This document shows, in pieces, positions 1-9,007 of a stretch of DNA of 64,000 bases; position 1 is the first letter of the stretch, and each line of letters begins with the position of its first letter. The translations under genes and the position numbers were made by a program. Source of the stretch: Vibrio amylolyticus (GTDB lineage Bacteria > Pseudomonadota > Gammaproteobacteria > Enterobacterales > Vibrionaceae). Under the pieces are notes generated by a model, which saw only the letters and a program-made list of their open reading frames with translations, searched no databases and was not told the origin of the DNA. The DNA is taken from the NCBI RefSeq assembly GCF_023145695.1, contig NZ_JAJHVV010000002.1:1-64000 (forward strand), read 5' to 3'.

Positions 1-9
1 ACTAGAAAT

Positions 10-37
10 GCCCGAGTCGAAAGAGTCGGGCTTTTTT
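10..37 (+). terminator. Rho-independent terminator of a gene left of the window
   Basis: GCCCGA (10-15) can pair with TCGGGC (26-31) around a 10-base loop and is followed directly by six T (32-37). It reads rightwards, so it should end a plus-strand transcript that starts before the window. Confidence 0.7.
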
Positions 38-86
38 ACGTCTGAATCATTTTTCACCTAAATAGAAACTAAGGTACCTATGCTGT

Positions 87-108
87 CCCTTACTTTAAGG
101 GGTTTTTT
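87..108 (+). terminator. Second plus-strand terminator-like hairpin
   Basis: CCCTTA (87-92) pairs with TAAGGG (96-101) around CTT, then G and six T (103-108). The T-run lies on the plus strand, so this does not serve the minus-strand PilZ gene next to it. It may back up the terminator at 10-37. Confidence 0.5.
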
Positions 109-112
109 CAAA

Positions 113-511
113 TTAATCGGATGTTGTTTCAACTCTACTTTTCGAGTTGGTAATCTCTTGAACATCACTGATTAATTCAAGTATTTTATCTTCATTACCA
201 TCCGACCATGTTAGGCCTAAAAAGGTAAAGGATTTTCCTTCAGGGCGCTGATAGACGACATCGGCCATTAGTTCTAGTCCTTCTGGTGTAACAATAACGA
301 TTTTTCCTGGTATCTTGTGTTTATTCGATATAAGAACCCCAGCACCACCTAAACTAATATCTTTGATGACTGCTCGACCAAGCTTTCGCCTAAACCAACC
401 TAGCTTTTTAAGTTCTACAGCTAGACCACTTGTTTGTGTACCAAAAGGTTCTTCTGGTAACCAAAAATACCAGCGAGCGTGTTTTCTTTTCGATTCATTT
501 TTTGAGTTCAT
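113..511 (-). CDS. PilZ-domain protein (c-di-GMP binding)
   Basis: 132 residues. The two signature parts of a PilZ fold are visible: RKHAR (an RxxxR motif, residues about 9-13) near the N-terminus and DISLGGAG (D/NxSxxG, about residue 51 onward) followed by beta-rich sequence. Family knowledge: these residues grip c-di-GMP and pass the signal to motility, adhesion or polysaccharide targets. There is no other recognisable domain and no signal peptide or membrane segment, so it is a stand-alone cytosolic receptor. It is divergent from metH and not in an obvious operon. The C-terminal 25 residues are polar and probably disordered. The ATG start has only a weak ribosome site. Function beyond c-di-GMP binding is unknown. 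Confidence 0.8.
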   Translation of the reverse strand: MNSKNESKRKHARWYFWLPEEPFGTQTSGLAVELKKLGWFRRKLGRAVIKDISLGGAGVLISNKHKIPGKIVIVTPEGLELMADVVYQRPEGKSFTFLGLTWSDGNEDKILELISDVQEITNSKSRVETTSD

Positions 512-598
512 GATTTCTACGTGAATTTTGGACGTAACTTTATCTAAATAAAACGACCATTTATTTGAAAAATAAAATTGTGCATATTCTTTATATTT

Positions 599-614
599 AG
601 ACGTCTAGACAGCT
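599..614 (+). promoter_or_regulatory. MetJ operator (tandem met boxes) before metH
   Basis: AGACGTCT (599-606) is a perfect met box and is followed without a gap by AGACAGCT (607-614, 6 of 8). Tandem 8-bp boxes of this kind bind the methionine repressor MetJ with S-adenosylmethionine. They lie about 50-65 bp before the metH start, where they would cover the promoter. The exact -35/-10 pair is unclear (candidates TATATT 592-597 or TAGACA 606-611 with TAGGAT 628-633). Confidence 0.7.
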
Positions 615-664
615 GTATAGACTGTGGTAGGATGTAGGTAATATAAAAGGAATGAGGCTGTAAC

Positions 665-3600
665 GTGGGAAGTAATGTAAGACAACAGATCGAAGCTCAA
701 CTTAAGCAAAAGATTATGCTTATAGATGGTGGTATGGGCACTATGATCCAAGATTATAAACTTGAAGAGAATGATTATCGCGGTGACCGATTCTCTGATT
801 GGCATTGTGATCTTAAAGGAAATAATGACTTACTCGTTCTTTCTCAGCCTCAAATGATTAAAGACATTCATGGGCAGTACCTAGAAGCGGGTGCTGACAT
901 CCTAGAAACCAACACTTTCAACGCGACAACTATCGCGATGGCTGATTACGATATGGAAAGCCTGAGTGAGGAGATTAACTTCGAAGCTGCAAAGCTTGCA
1001 AGGGAAGTGGCTGATGAGTGGACAGCTAAAACGCCAGATAAACCACGCTATGTTGCTGGCGTTCTTGGTCCAACTAACCGAACTTGTACAATCTCTCCAG
1101 ACGTTAATGATCCGGGCTTTCGTAATGTTACGTTTGACGAGTTAGTTGAAGCTTATTCTGAGTCTACACGCGCTCTAATTCGCGGTGGCTCTGATCTTAT
1201 TCTTATTGAGACTATCTTTGATACTTTGAATGCAAAGGCGTGTTCGTTTGCTGTCGAGTCCGTGTTTGAAGAAGTGGGTATTACTTTACCGGTAATGATC
1301 TCCGGAACTATAACGGATGCGTCTGGACGAACGCTTTCTGGGCAAACAACGGAAGCCTTCTATAACGCACTTCGCCATGTTAAGCCGATTTCATTTGGTT
1401 TGAACTGTGCACTTGGCCCTGATGAATTACGTGAATACGTAAGTGAGATGTCACGTATTTCAGAATGTAGTGTCTCTGCTCACCCTAACGCTGGCTTACC
1501 TAATGCATTTGGTGAATATGATCTATCGCCAGAAGACATGGCAGAGCACGTAAAAGAGTGGGCGGAAAGTGGATTCCTTAATCTTATTGGTGGTTGCTGT
1601 GGTACCACGCCAGAGCATATACGCCAAATGGCACAAGCTGTTGAAGGTGTAGCGCCTCGTTCCCTACCGGAAATTCCAGTTGCTTGTCGTCTTTCTGGCT
1701 TAGAGCCTCTGACTATTTCAAAAGAATCTCTATTTGTTAACGTTGGTGAGCGAACCAACGTTACGGGTTCAGCTCGATTCAAACGCTTAATTAAAGAAGA
1801 GCTTTATGATGAGGCTCTTAGTGTAGCAAGGGAGCAAGTTGAAAACGGTGCTCAAATAATCGACATTAACATGGATGAAGGGATGCTAGACGCGGAAGCG
1901 TGTATGGTTAGGTTCCTTAACCTGTGTGCTTCAGAACCTGAAATTTCTAAAGTACCAGTAATGGTCGATTCATCAAAGTGGGAAGTCATTGAAGCTGGCC
2001 TGAAGTGTATCCAAGGCAAAGGCATCGTAAACTCTATTTCCCTTAAAGAGGGTAAAGAGAAGTTTGTGGAGCAAGCGAAGCTCGTTCGCCGTTACGGTGC
2101 AGCCGTCATTGTGATGGCCTTTGACGAAGTGGGTCAGGCAGATACACGAGAACGAAAGTTAGAGATCTGTACCAATGCTTACAATATTCTCGTTGATGAA
2201 GTTGGCTTTCCACCTGAAGACATTATCTTTGACCCGAATATCTTTGCTGTCGCAACGGGTATTGATGAACATAACAATTATGCCGTTGATTTTATTGATG
2301 CTGTGGGTGATATCAAAAGAGACCTTCCTCATGCGATGATCTCGGGTGGTGTATCGAATGTATCTTTCTCATTCCGTGGTAATAATTACGTACGTGAAGC
2401 GATTCATGCCGTATTCCTATATCACTGTTTCAAGAATGGTATGGATATGGGGATCGTGAACGCCGGACAGTTAGAGATCTACGATAACGTCCCAGAAGAT
2501 TTACGCGAAGCCGTAGAAGATGTGGTGCTTAACCGCAGAGACGATTCAACAGAACGTTTATTGGACATCGCTACGGAATACTTAGAACGAGCGGTTGGAA
2601 AAGTCGAAGATAAATCTGCATTGGAATGGCGAACATGGCCGGTTGAAAAGCGTTTAGAACACTCGCTGGTTAAAGGTATCACCGACTTCATTGTTGAAGA
2701 TACAGAAGAAGCTCGTCTCAAGGCCTCTCGTCCAATAGAAGTGATTGAAGGCCCTCTGATGGATGGCATGAATGTCGTTGGCGATTTATTTGGTGAAGGG
2801 AAAATGTTCCTTCCTCAAGTAGTAAAATCAGCAAGGGTTATGAAGCAAGCTGTTGCTCATTTAGAGCCATTTATCAATGCGACTAAAGATGTTGGAGCAA
2901 GTAACGGTAAAATTTTGCTAGCAACAGTAAAAGGCGATGTTCATGATATTGGTAAGAACATTGTCGGTGTTGTTCTACAGTGTAATAACTATGACATTAT
3001 TGATTTAGGTGTGATGGTTTCTTGTGAAAAGATTCTTAAGGTAGCGAAAGAAGAGAATGTCGATATCATTGGCCTCTCAGGCTTGATTACTCCTTCTTTG
3101 GACGAAATGGTACACGTAGCGAAAGAGATGGAGCGTCAAGGCTTCAAACTCCCTCTCTTGATTGGTGGTGCGACGACCTCTAAAGCCCATACAGCAGTTA
3201 AAATTGAGCAAAACTATTCAGAGCCTGTAGTTTATGTGAATAACGCTTCACGTGCCGTTGGTGTTTGTACCTCACTGCTTTCTGATGAGCTAAAACCCGC
3301 ATTCGTAGAAAAACTAGATTTGGACTACGAACGGGTACGTGATCAGCACAATCGCAAAACACCTCGCTCCAAGCCAGTTACGCTTGAGAAAGCGAGACAG
3401 AATCGTGTTGATATCGACTGGGCTAACTATACGCCTCCAGCTCCTGTAAAGCCGGGACTTCACGTCTTTAAAGATTTTGATGTATCAGTATTGCGCCAAT
3501 ATATTGATTGGACACCTTTCTTCATGACTTGGACATTAATGGGTAAATACCCTGCAATCTTAGACCATGAAGAAGTAGGGGAGGAAGCAAGACGTTTATT

Positions 3601-4342
3601 TAAAGACGCCAACGATATGCTTGATAGAGTTGAAAATGAGAAGCTTCTAGAAGCTCGTGGTATCTGTGGTTTGTTCCCTGCAAACAGTGTAGGTGATGAT
3701 ATTGAAGTGTACACCGATGAGTCTCGAACAGAGGTCTTAAAGGTATTACATAATCTTCGTCAGCAAACTGAAAAGCCAAAAGGCTTCAACTACTGTTTGT
3801 CGGACTATATTGCGCCAAAAGAGAGTGGTAAAGCGGATTGGATCGGTGGCTTTGCCGTAACAGGTGGTATAGGAGAGCGCGAGCTGGCTGATGAATATAA
3901 AGCTAAAGGTGATGATTATAATGCGATTATGATCCAAGCCGTTGCCGATCGATTGGCCGAAGCGTTTGCCGAATATCTTCATAAAGAAGTACGTAAGGAT
4001 ATTTGGGGCTATTCACCTGATGAAGATCTTAATAACGACGATTTGATTCGTGAAAAGTATCAAGGTATTCGTCCTGCCCCTGGCTATCCTGCCTGTCCAG
4101 AACACACAGAGAAAGGCTCGCTTTGGGAGCTCATGAATGTAGAAGAGGCCATTGATATGTCTCTGACGACAAGTTATGCAATGTGGCCGGGCGCCTCCGT
4201 TTCAGGTATGTATTTTTCGCACCCAGATTGTCGTTACTTTGCTATCGCTCAAATTCAGAAAGATCAGTTGGAAAGCTACGCGGAACGTAAAGGTTGGGAT
4301 CTTCTAGAGGCTGAAAAGTGGTTAGGTCCAAACCTTAACTAA
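665..4342 (+). CDS. metH: Cobalamin-dependent methionine synthase
   Basis: 1225 residues, the usual full length. It transfers a methyl group from methyltetrahydrofolate via cobalamin to homocysteine, making methionine in the cytosol. Four modules appear in order: the homocysteine domain (1 to about 340, with zinc-ligand cysteines in LNCALGP and GGCCGTT), the pterin domain (about 355-615), the cobalamin domain with DVHDIG whose H760 is the axial cobalt ligand, and the reactivation domain (about 900-1225, [12 protein letters not shown]). The start is GTG at 665 with an AGGAATGAGG-like ribosome site; the next residues match the family N-terminus. A MetJ operator lies upstream and a terminator just downstream, so it is a single-gene unit. 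No damage seen. Confidence 0.97.
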   Translation: MGSNVRQQIEAQLKQKIMLIDGGMGTMIQDYKLEENDYRGDRFSDWHCDLKGNNDLLVLSQPQMIKDIHGQYLEAGADILETNTFNATTIAMADYDMESLSEEINFEAAKLAREVADEWTAKTPDKPRYVAGVLGPTNRTCTISPDVNDPGFRNVTFDELVEAYSESTRALIRGGSDLILIETIFDTLNAKACSFAVESVFEEVGITLPVMISGTITDASGRTLSGQTTEAFYNALRHVKPISFGLNCALGPDELREYVSEMSRISECSVSAHPNAGLPNAFGEYDLSPEDMAEHVKEWAESGFLNLIGGCCGTTPEHIRQMAQAVEGVAPRSLPEIPVACRLSGLEPLTISKESLFVNVGERTNVTGSARFKRLIKEELYDEALSVAREQVENGAQIIDINMDEGMLDAEACMVRFLNLCASEPEISKVPVMVDSSKWEVIEAGLKCIQGKGIVNSISLKEGKEKFVEQAKLVRRYGAAVIVMAFDEVGQADTRERKLEICTNAYNILVDEVGFPPEDIIFDPNIFAVATGIDEHNNYAVDFIDAVGDIKRDLPHAMISGGVSNVSFSFRGNNYVREAIHAVFLYHCFKNGMDMGIVNAGQLEIYDNVPEDLREAVEDVVLNRRDDSTERLLDIATEYLERAVGKVEDKSALEWRTWPVEKRLEHSLVKGITDFIVEDTEEARLKASRPIEVIEGPLMDGMNVVGDLFGEGKMFLPQVVKSARVMKQAVAHLEPFINATKDVGASNGKILLATVKGDVHDIGKNIVGVVLQCNNYDIIDLGVMVSCEKILKVAKEENVDIIGLSGLITPSLDEMVHVAKEMERQGFKLPLLIGGATTSKAHTAVKIEQNYSEPVVYVNNASRAVGVCTSLLSDELKPAFVEKLDLDYERVRDQHNRKTPRSKPVTLEKARQNRVDIDWANYTPPAPVKPGLHVFKDFDVSVLRQYIDWTPFFMTWTLMGKYPAILDHEEVGEEARRLFKDANDMLDRVENEKLLEARGICGLFPANSVGDDIEVYTDESRTEVLKVLHNLRQQTEKPKGFNYCLSDYIAPKESGKADWIGGFAVTGGIGERELADEYKAKGDDYNAIMIQAVADRLAEAFAEYLHKEVRKDIWGYSPDEDLNNDDLIREKYQGIRPAPGYPACPEHTEKGSLWELMNVEEAIDMSLTTSYAMWPGASVSGMYFSHPDCRYFAIAQIQKDQLESYAERKGWDLLEAEKWLGPNLN

Positions 4343-4363
4343 GTCATTTTTAGTCTAGTTGAA

Positions 4364-4390
4364 AGGGTCGCTTAACAAGCGACTCTTTTT
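4364..4390 (+). terminator. metH terminator
   Basis: GTCGCTT (4367-4373) pairs with AAGCGAC (4377-4383) around AAC and is followed by T-rich sequence (4384-4390). Confidence 0.8.
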
Positions 4391-4425
4391 GTATTTAGTT
4401 CGTGAACTTGTAGAGTGTGTTTATT

Positions 4426-5718
4426 TTAATCTGGAGAAGCCGCACTCTCTTTTTCGACGAGTTTCGCTTTCTCTATCATAGGAGTAATGGTTGATCCTTG
4501 AATTAAGATAGAGAACATCACGACAGAGTACGTCATAACGAGAATGATCTCTTTTACGTCAATACCTTTATCAGGAATAACTAAAATTCCGGACGGGATA
4601 GAGAGTGCCATTGCTAAAGCTAATCCCCCTCGTAACCCTCCCCAAGTTAATATTTTTACCGACCAAGAATTGTAACGGCGAAAGCGTTGGAAGCCGAGAT
4701 ACGAGATAAATACGCTTAAGTATCGGGCTGATAATACTAATGGGATAGCAAACGCCATAAGTATCCAATCTTCTTGGTGGAATTTGAATAGAAGCATAGA
4801 TAGACCGATAAGAAGGAATAGAATCCCATTTAAGAACTCATCAACGAGTTCCCAAAACTTATCCAGATGTTCTTCGCTCTCTTTAGAAAAACCAACATAA
4901 CGTGTCCAATTTCCTATCATGATTCCTGAGACAACCATGGCTAATGGCCCAGAAACGTGAATCACATCAGCAAATACGTATCCAGCCGTAGGTATTCCAA
5001 TAGTCAGCAAGAGCTCCATTGAGTGATCATTGGTTGAGCTAATCAGGTAGTGAAATATTAGGCCAAGAACAAAGCCATAAGCTATGCCTCCAATAGCCTC
5101 CTGGAAGAATAGGAAAGCAACACTTGAAAAAGTAGGCGTGTTAGTACCGAATGCGATAGTAAATAGAGTGACGAAGATGACGAGCCCAAACCCATCGTTA
5201 AATAGTGATTCACCTTCTATCTGTGTCGAGATTCTTTCTGGCGCGTCGAGTTTCTTAACAATGGCTAAAACTGCAATAGGGTCAGTCGGCGAAATTAGAG
5301 CGCCAAAAAGTAGGCAGTAGACGAACTCAAATTGAATACCAATTAGCTGACAAAAACCATAAAGCACAACACCGATGAAGAATGTTGATATAAGAGTCGC
5401 CCCTAGAGCTAAAACGGTAATTTCCCATTTTTGATCTTTTAAGTGTGGTAACTGAATACCAAGCCCACCTGCAAATAAAAGAAACCCAAGGATCCCTTTT
5501 AAAAGAAAGTTTTCAAAGTTAATACTGGCAATCGTTGATGCTGACAACTCGGTTAACTGAAACCAATTATTCTGACCCGCGATTAAGATCAGTAAGGACA
5601 AAATCATTGCGCCAGCAGTAATGGCGATAGTGCTTTGCATCTTGCCGATTTTACTATTAACAAAAGCGATAAACATAGCTGCTGCGGATAGAAAGCAAAG
5701 CGTATAGTAGATGGACAT
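4426..5718 (-). CDS. CPA1-family Na+(K+)/H+ antiporter
   Basis: 430 residues from the ATG at 5718; the open frame extends upstream to a TTG at 5748 but the ATG has a better placed TTAGG ribosome site. The protein is almost entirely hydrophobic with about 12 membrane spans. The family's ion-binding motifs are clear: GALISPTDPIAV in one span and EGESLFNDGFGLV, whose adjacent Asn-Asp pair is the expected proton/cation site. It exchanges cytoplasmic Na+ (or K+) for protons at the inner membrane, for pH and salt balance. No long cytoplasmic C-terminal domain is present, so it is nearer to NhaP/bacterial NHE types than to regulated KefC-like proteins. Ion preference cannot be read from the sequence. 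Confidence 0.85.
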   Translation of the reverse strand: MSIYYTLCFLSAAAMFIAFVNSKIGKMQSTIAITAGAMILSLLILIAGQNNWFQLTELSASTIASINFENFLLKGILGFLLFAGGLGIQLPHLKDQKWEITVLALGATLISTFFIGVVLYGFCQLIGIQFEFVYCLLFGALISPTDPIAVLAIVKKLDAPERISTQIEGESLFNDGFGLVIFVTLFTIAFGTNTPTFSSVAFLFFQEAIGGIAYGFVLGLIFHYLISSTNDHSMELLLTIGIPTAGYVFADVIHVSGPLAMVVSGIMIGNWTRYVGFSKESEEHLDKFWELVDEFLNGILFLLIGLSMLLFKFHQEDWILMAFAIPLVLSARYLSVFISYLGFQRFRRYNSWSVKILTWGGLRGGLALAMALSIPSGILVIPDKGIDVKEIILVMTYSVVMFSILIQGSTITPMIEKAKLVEKESAASPD

Positions 5719-5945
5719 AATTAGCCTAAGTGTAACTAAATATTTCAATCGATCTTCATGCTCATCTGTCTAAATAGCAATGGTTTTATGTCAGGCTTAT
5801 GTGAGTATTTAGTGAGCAAGCGTTCAAATCTGCATAAGTGATTCACTTGGTTATCAAAGTAAGAGTTGTCTGTTGTTTCTTCGATAGGTCGATTTGAAAG
5901 GATGATTGTTGAAGTGTGCTGAAAGGCTGTACGAAGGGGAAGTGA

Positions 5946-5976
5946 ATTAAAAAGTGCTGCCGAGTTAGCAGCACTT
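5946..5976 (-). terminator. lysC terminator
   Basis: On the minus strand AAGTGCTGC and GCAGCACTT (5952-5960 with 5968-5976) form a 9-bp stem with a 7-base loop, followed by T-rich sequence towards 5946. It lies just past the lysC stop codon. Confidence 0.8.
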
Positions 5977-6000
5977 ATTATTTAGTTATCTAAACACCAC

Positions 6001-7350
6001 TTACTCAAATAATTCAGTATGCAGTTTTTGAATTGCTGACTTCGCAACAGACTCATGCAGTAAGAAGCACAAGTTATGTGGGCTTGCACCATAACAGATC
6101 ATGCGTAAGTTAAAGTCTTCAAGAGTGCCAAAGACTTGCTTAGCATAGCCTTTACTTTCACTCATATTGTTACCAATGAGTGCGACTAAGCAAAGATCGT
6201 GTTCTACATCTACGTGACAAAGTTCTTCTAACTCAAATCTTGCTTGCTCTGGCAGTTGAGGGGCTCCACCTGCAGTATCCGTTTGATCCAGTGTAAGTGA
6301 CACGCTGATCTCTGAAGTCGTAATCAAATCAACAGAGATTTTATGCTTGGCTAAAATTTCAAATACTTTTGCTAGAAAGCCATAAGCGTGGAACATGTTA
6401 GCACTTCGTAAGGTCACCATTGTCTGGTTGCTACGCAGTGCTAAAGCACGAAACAGTGGTGATGTTTCTGCATTATGGCGAATCCAAGTACCACCACGCT
6501 CTGGCTCTTTTGATGATCCAACAAAAACAGGGATATCATGACGAAGAGCAGGAACTAGTGTCGAAGGGTGTAGGATCTTAGCTCCAAAGTTTGCCATTTC
6601 AGAGGCTTCACTGAAGCTTATTTCTGCAATAGGAGAGGCTTTGGGAGCGACACGAGGGTCGGTCGTGTAAATGCCTGGAACGTCAGTCCATATTTCAAGA
6701 CCTGATGCTTCAACACCTTCAGCAATGAGAGCTGCGCTATAGTCACTACCACCACGACCAAGAGTAGTGGTATTTCCTTCAGCATCTGAACCGATAAAGC
6801 CCTGTGTAATCACAACATGTTTTTGACAAAGGGGAGCGAGCTTTTCACCGGCTAAAGTTGATATGTCAGCCAATTGTGGTTCAGCACGGCCGAAAGTAGA
6901 GTCTGTTCTTAATACTTCTCGAATATCGAAGCGAACGGCATCAATCCCTCTTTCACGCATAAGCTGAGCAAGAAGGTGAGTTGACATCAATTCACCACAG
7001 GCAACCAAGTGATCGGTCAACTTTTTACTTGCCTGAATGGAAGCGGCTTCTGCTAGGCTAGTTACTGTGTCTAAGATCTTATAGATCTCTGCTGCTGCTT
7101 CATCTGAGTGGTTGAGATGAGATAAAACAGAATCGTGAATTGAAGCAATCTTTGTTAGTAGCTCGCTACGTCGCTCTTGATTTGAAACACCATTCGCTAG
7201 CTCAACAAGTAGATTGGTCACTCCAGAGCATGCACTGCTAACGACAAGCTTTGTCTCCGGATTGTTCTCGATGATAACAGCACAACGGCTCATTGCTTCA
7301 AAGTTGGCTACACTGGTTCCACCAAATTTGGCGACATTGAATGCGCTCAC
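6001..7350 (-). CDS. lysC: Lysine-sensitive aspartokinase III
   Basis: 449 residues, the E. coli LysC length, with no fused homoserine dehydrogenase. It phosphorylates aspartate, the first step to lysine, threonine and methionine. The N-terminal kinase domain has KFGGTSV (8-14), the GRGGSDYSA phosphate-binding loop and the DVPGIYTTDPR segment; two ACT-like regulatory domains fill about residues 300-449 and bind lysine. The start is GTG at 7348-7350 with an AGGGAG ribosome site seven bases upstream. A lysine riboswitch and a good promoter precede it, so both enzyme and message should be lysine controlled. Single-gene transcript ending at the hairpin 5946-5976. Confidence 0.95.
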   Translation of the reverse strand: MSAFNVAKFGGTSVANFEAMSRCAVIIENNPETKLVVSSACSGVTNLLVELANGVSNQERRSELLTKIASIHDSVLSHLNHSDEAAAEIYKILDTVTSLAEAASIQASKKLTDHLVACGELMSTHLLAQLMRERGIDAVRFDIREVLRTDSTFGRAEPQLADISTLAGEKLAPLCQKHVVITQGFIGSDAEGNTTTLGRGGSDYSAALIAEGVEASGLEIWTDVPGIYTTDPRVAPKASPIAEISFSEASEMANFGAKILHPSTLVPALRHDIPVFVGSSKEPERGGTWIRHNAETSPLFRALALRSNQTMVTLRSANMFHAYGFLAKVFEILAKHKISVDLITTSEISVSLTLDQTDTAGGAPQLPEQARFELEELCHVDVEHDLCLVALIGNNMSESKGYAKQVFGTLEDFNLRMICYGASPHNLCFLLHESVAKSAIQKLHTELFE

Positions 7351-7460
7351 AGTATTTCTCCCTAAATATTCGAATAAGATAAACAGGTTAACATTAACCT
7401 AAGGTTCTTTAGAGAAGAGAGGTATGAGCAAAACGAGGTGCGTTTAGAATAGACTGACCT

Positions 7461-7627
7461 CAGAAGCTCATCACTAGACAGTGCTAGTGACAGTTAAGGG
7501 GATTCAGCCCACTTAACCGACAAATGAAATCCTTACATTTCAATTATCTCGGCACTGCTCCCCATTGATAGAGTGTATTGGAAATAAGGTTCCACAAACT
7601 ATCTGCCTGGGCAGTGCTCCTCTTCTG
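7461..7627 (-). promoter_or_regulatory. Lysine riboswitch (L-box) of lysC
   Basis: Read on the minus strand, CAGAAG (7627-7622) and CTTCTG (7466-7461) form the P1 stem. Between them come the conserved elements: AGAAGAGGAGC at the 5' side, GGGGAGCAGTGCCGAG in the middle and GGCTGAATCCCC with TGTCAC after it. These match the E. coli lysC leader in order and spacing. The class binds lysine and lowers lysC expression. The expression platform (7351-7460) is less clear: a GAGGT/ACCTC pairing and an AGGTTAA/TTAACCT hairpin are possible, but no strong terminator is seen, so translational control is a reasonable guess. Confidence 0.9.
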
Positions 7628-7641
7628 CATAAAGCATCTTC

Positions 7642-7670
7642 ATTGAACGGTTTTGCGCAACAAATGTCAA
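7642..7670 (-). promoter_or_regulatory. lysC riboswitch promoter
   Basis: Minus strand: TTGACA (complement of 7665-7670), 17 bases, TTCAAT (complement of 7642-7647). The predicted start near 7635 is 8-10 bases before the P1 stem of the riboswitch, as expected for its own promoter. Confidence 0.65.
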
Positions 7671-7810
7671 CGGATATTTGTCAGCCAGAATTTATTGAGT
7701 TCTTTGGGCGAATAATGTTGCGAGCAATCACACTAGACTTACGGCGCATTGCTCGGCTTGGAGAATTACATTAATGTGGTTGTTCACACTTCTGTATACA
7801 AGGAGCTATT

Positions 7811-8932
7811 ATGCCAATTCAAAGTTTTCTCCCTCCTCATAGAATACTTATGGGGCCGGGACCATCAGATGTATCTCCTCAAGTTTTACAAGCTTTGAGT
7901 CGCCCGATAGTTGGGCATTTAGACCCACTCTTCATTGGCATGATGGATGAGGTAAAGCAGCTGCTTAAGTATGCTTTTCAAACTGAGAATGATTTTACTA
8001 TAGCTGTTTCTGCTCCTGGGAGTGCGGGAATGGAAGCGTGTTTTGTAAATCTCATTGAGCCTGGCGATAAAGTGATTGTTTGTCGCAATGGTGTGTTTGG
8101 CGATCGAATGCGTGAAAATGTCATTCGCGCAGGTGCGGAAGCGATAATGGTGGATGATGAATGGGGATCACCTGTCACTCCTAGTAAGGTTAAAGAAGCT
8201 TTTGAAGCTCATCCAGATGTGAAGATTTTAGCGTTTGTACACGCCGAAACCTCTACAGGTGCACTTTCCGATGCACAAGCCTTGAGTCGTATTGCAATTG
8301 ATAATAATGCACTGACGATTGTAGATGCAGTGACATCACTCGGTGGTGTGCCTTTAAAAGTGGATGAATGGCAGTTAGATGCCGTTTATTCTGGAAGTCA
8401 GAAGTGCCTTTCTTGTGTGCCAGGTCTATCTCCTGTAACTTTCTCTTCGAAAGCGATAGAAAAGATACAGTCTCGCAAGACACCTATCCAAAGTTGGTTT
8501 TTAGATCAAAGCTTAGTACTGGGTTATTGGAGTGGTGAAGGAAAACGTAGCTATCACCATACTGCGCCAGTTAATAGTCTTTATGCTTTGCATGAATCAC
8601 TGCTTATGCTCAAACAAGAAGGTTTAGCGAACGCTTGGGAAAGACATGCAGAGATGCATCAAAAGCTCAAACAAGGTCTGGAAAAGCTCGGCTTTGAATT
8701 TGTAGTAGAAGAGCAGAGTCGATTACCACAACTTAATGCGGTCTACATTCCTGAAGGTGTTGATGATGCAAAGGTTCGAACAACGCTACTTGAAGAGTAT
8801 AACTTGGAAATCGGCGCTGGACTGGGTGCGCTTGCTGGTAAGGCATGGCGAATAGGGTTGATGGGCTATGCCGCTCGAAATGAAAATGTGTCTTTGTGCT
8901 TGAGAGCATTAGAAGAAACACTACAGCAATAG
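7811..8932 (+). CDS. Class V aminotransferase (serine-pyruvate / alanine-glyoxylate type)
   Basis: 373 residues, PLP-dependent fold type I. The MGPGPSDVSPQVL start and HLDPLF segment are typical of the alanine-glyoxylate/serine-pyruvate group, and SGSQKCLS contains the expected PLP lysine, K198. DAVTSLGG supplies the aspartate that contacts the PLP ring nitrogen. It probably moves an amino group between alanine or serine and glyoxylate or pyruvate in the cytosol; exact substrates cannot be told (a PucG-like ureidoglycine role is an alternative, but no purine genes are near). AAGGAG ribosome site just before the ATG. Divergent from lysC; whether it shares lysine control is unknown. Confidence 0.85.
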   Translation: MPIQSFLPPHRILMGPGPSDVSPQVLQALSRPIVGHLDPLFIGMMDEVKQLLKYAFQTENDFTIAVSAPGSAGMEACFVNLIEPGDKVIVCRNGVFGDRMRENVIRAGAEAIMVDDEWGSPVTPSKVKEAFEAHPDVKILAFVHAETSTGALSDAQALSRIAIDNNALTIVDAVTSLGGVPLKVDEWQLDAVYSGSQKCLSCVPGLSPVTFSSKAIEKIQSRKTPIQSWFLDQSLVLGYWSGEGKRSYHHTAPVNSLYALHESLLMLKQEGLANAWERHAEMHQKLKQGLEKLGFEFVVEEQSRLPQLNAVYIPEGVDDAKVRTTLLEEYNLEIGAGLGALAGKAWRIGLMGYAARNENVSLCLRALEETLQQ

Positions 8933-8943
8933 CATTTATACGT

Positions 8944-8979
8944 AATAATTATGGGGCTATTTAGCCCCTTAATTATTTT
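8944..8979. terminator. Bidirectional terminator
   Basis: AATAATTA-T-GGGGCTA (8944-8959) pairs with TAGCCCC-T-TAATTATT (8962-8977), a nearly perfect 16-bp stem with a two-base loop. T-rich on both strands, it can end the aminotransferase gene and the converging glycosyltransferase gene. Confidence 0.8.
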
Positions 8980-9007
8980 GTTTTGAGTCAATGTTAGTTG
9001 ATAGAGA

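Noticed and set aside
605..805. Minus-strand 66-codon frame over the metH start
   Set aside because: It overlaps the met boxes and the conserved metH N-terminus; composition looks random.
7565..7774. Plus-strand 69-codon frame before the aminotransferase
   Set aside because: It runs antisense to the lysine riboswitch and its promoter, has no ribosome site and no recognisable domain.
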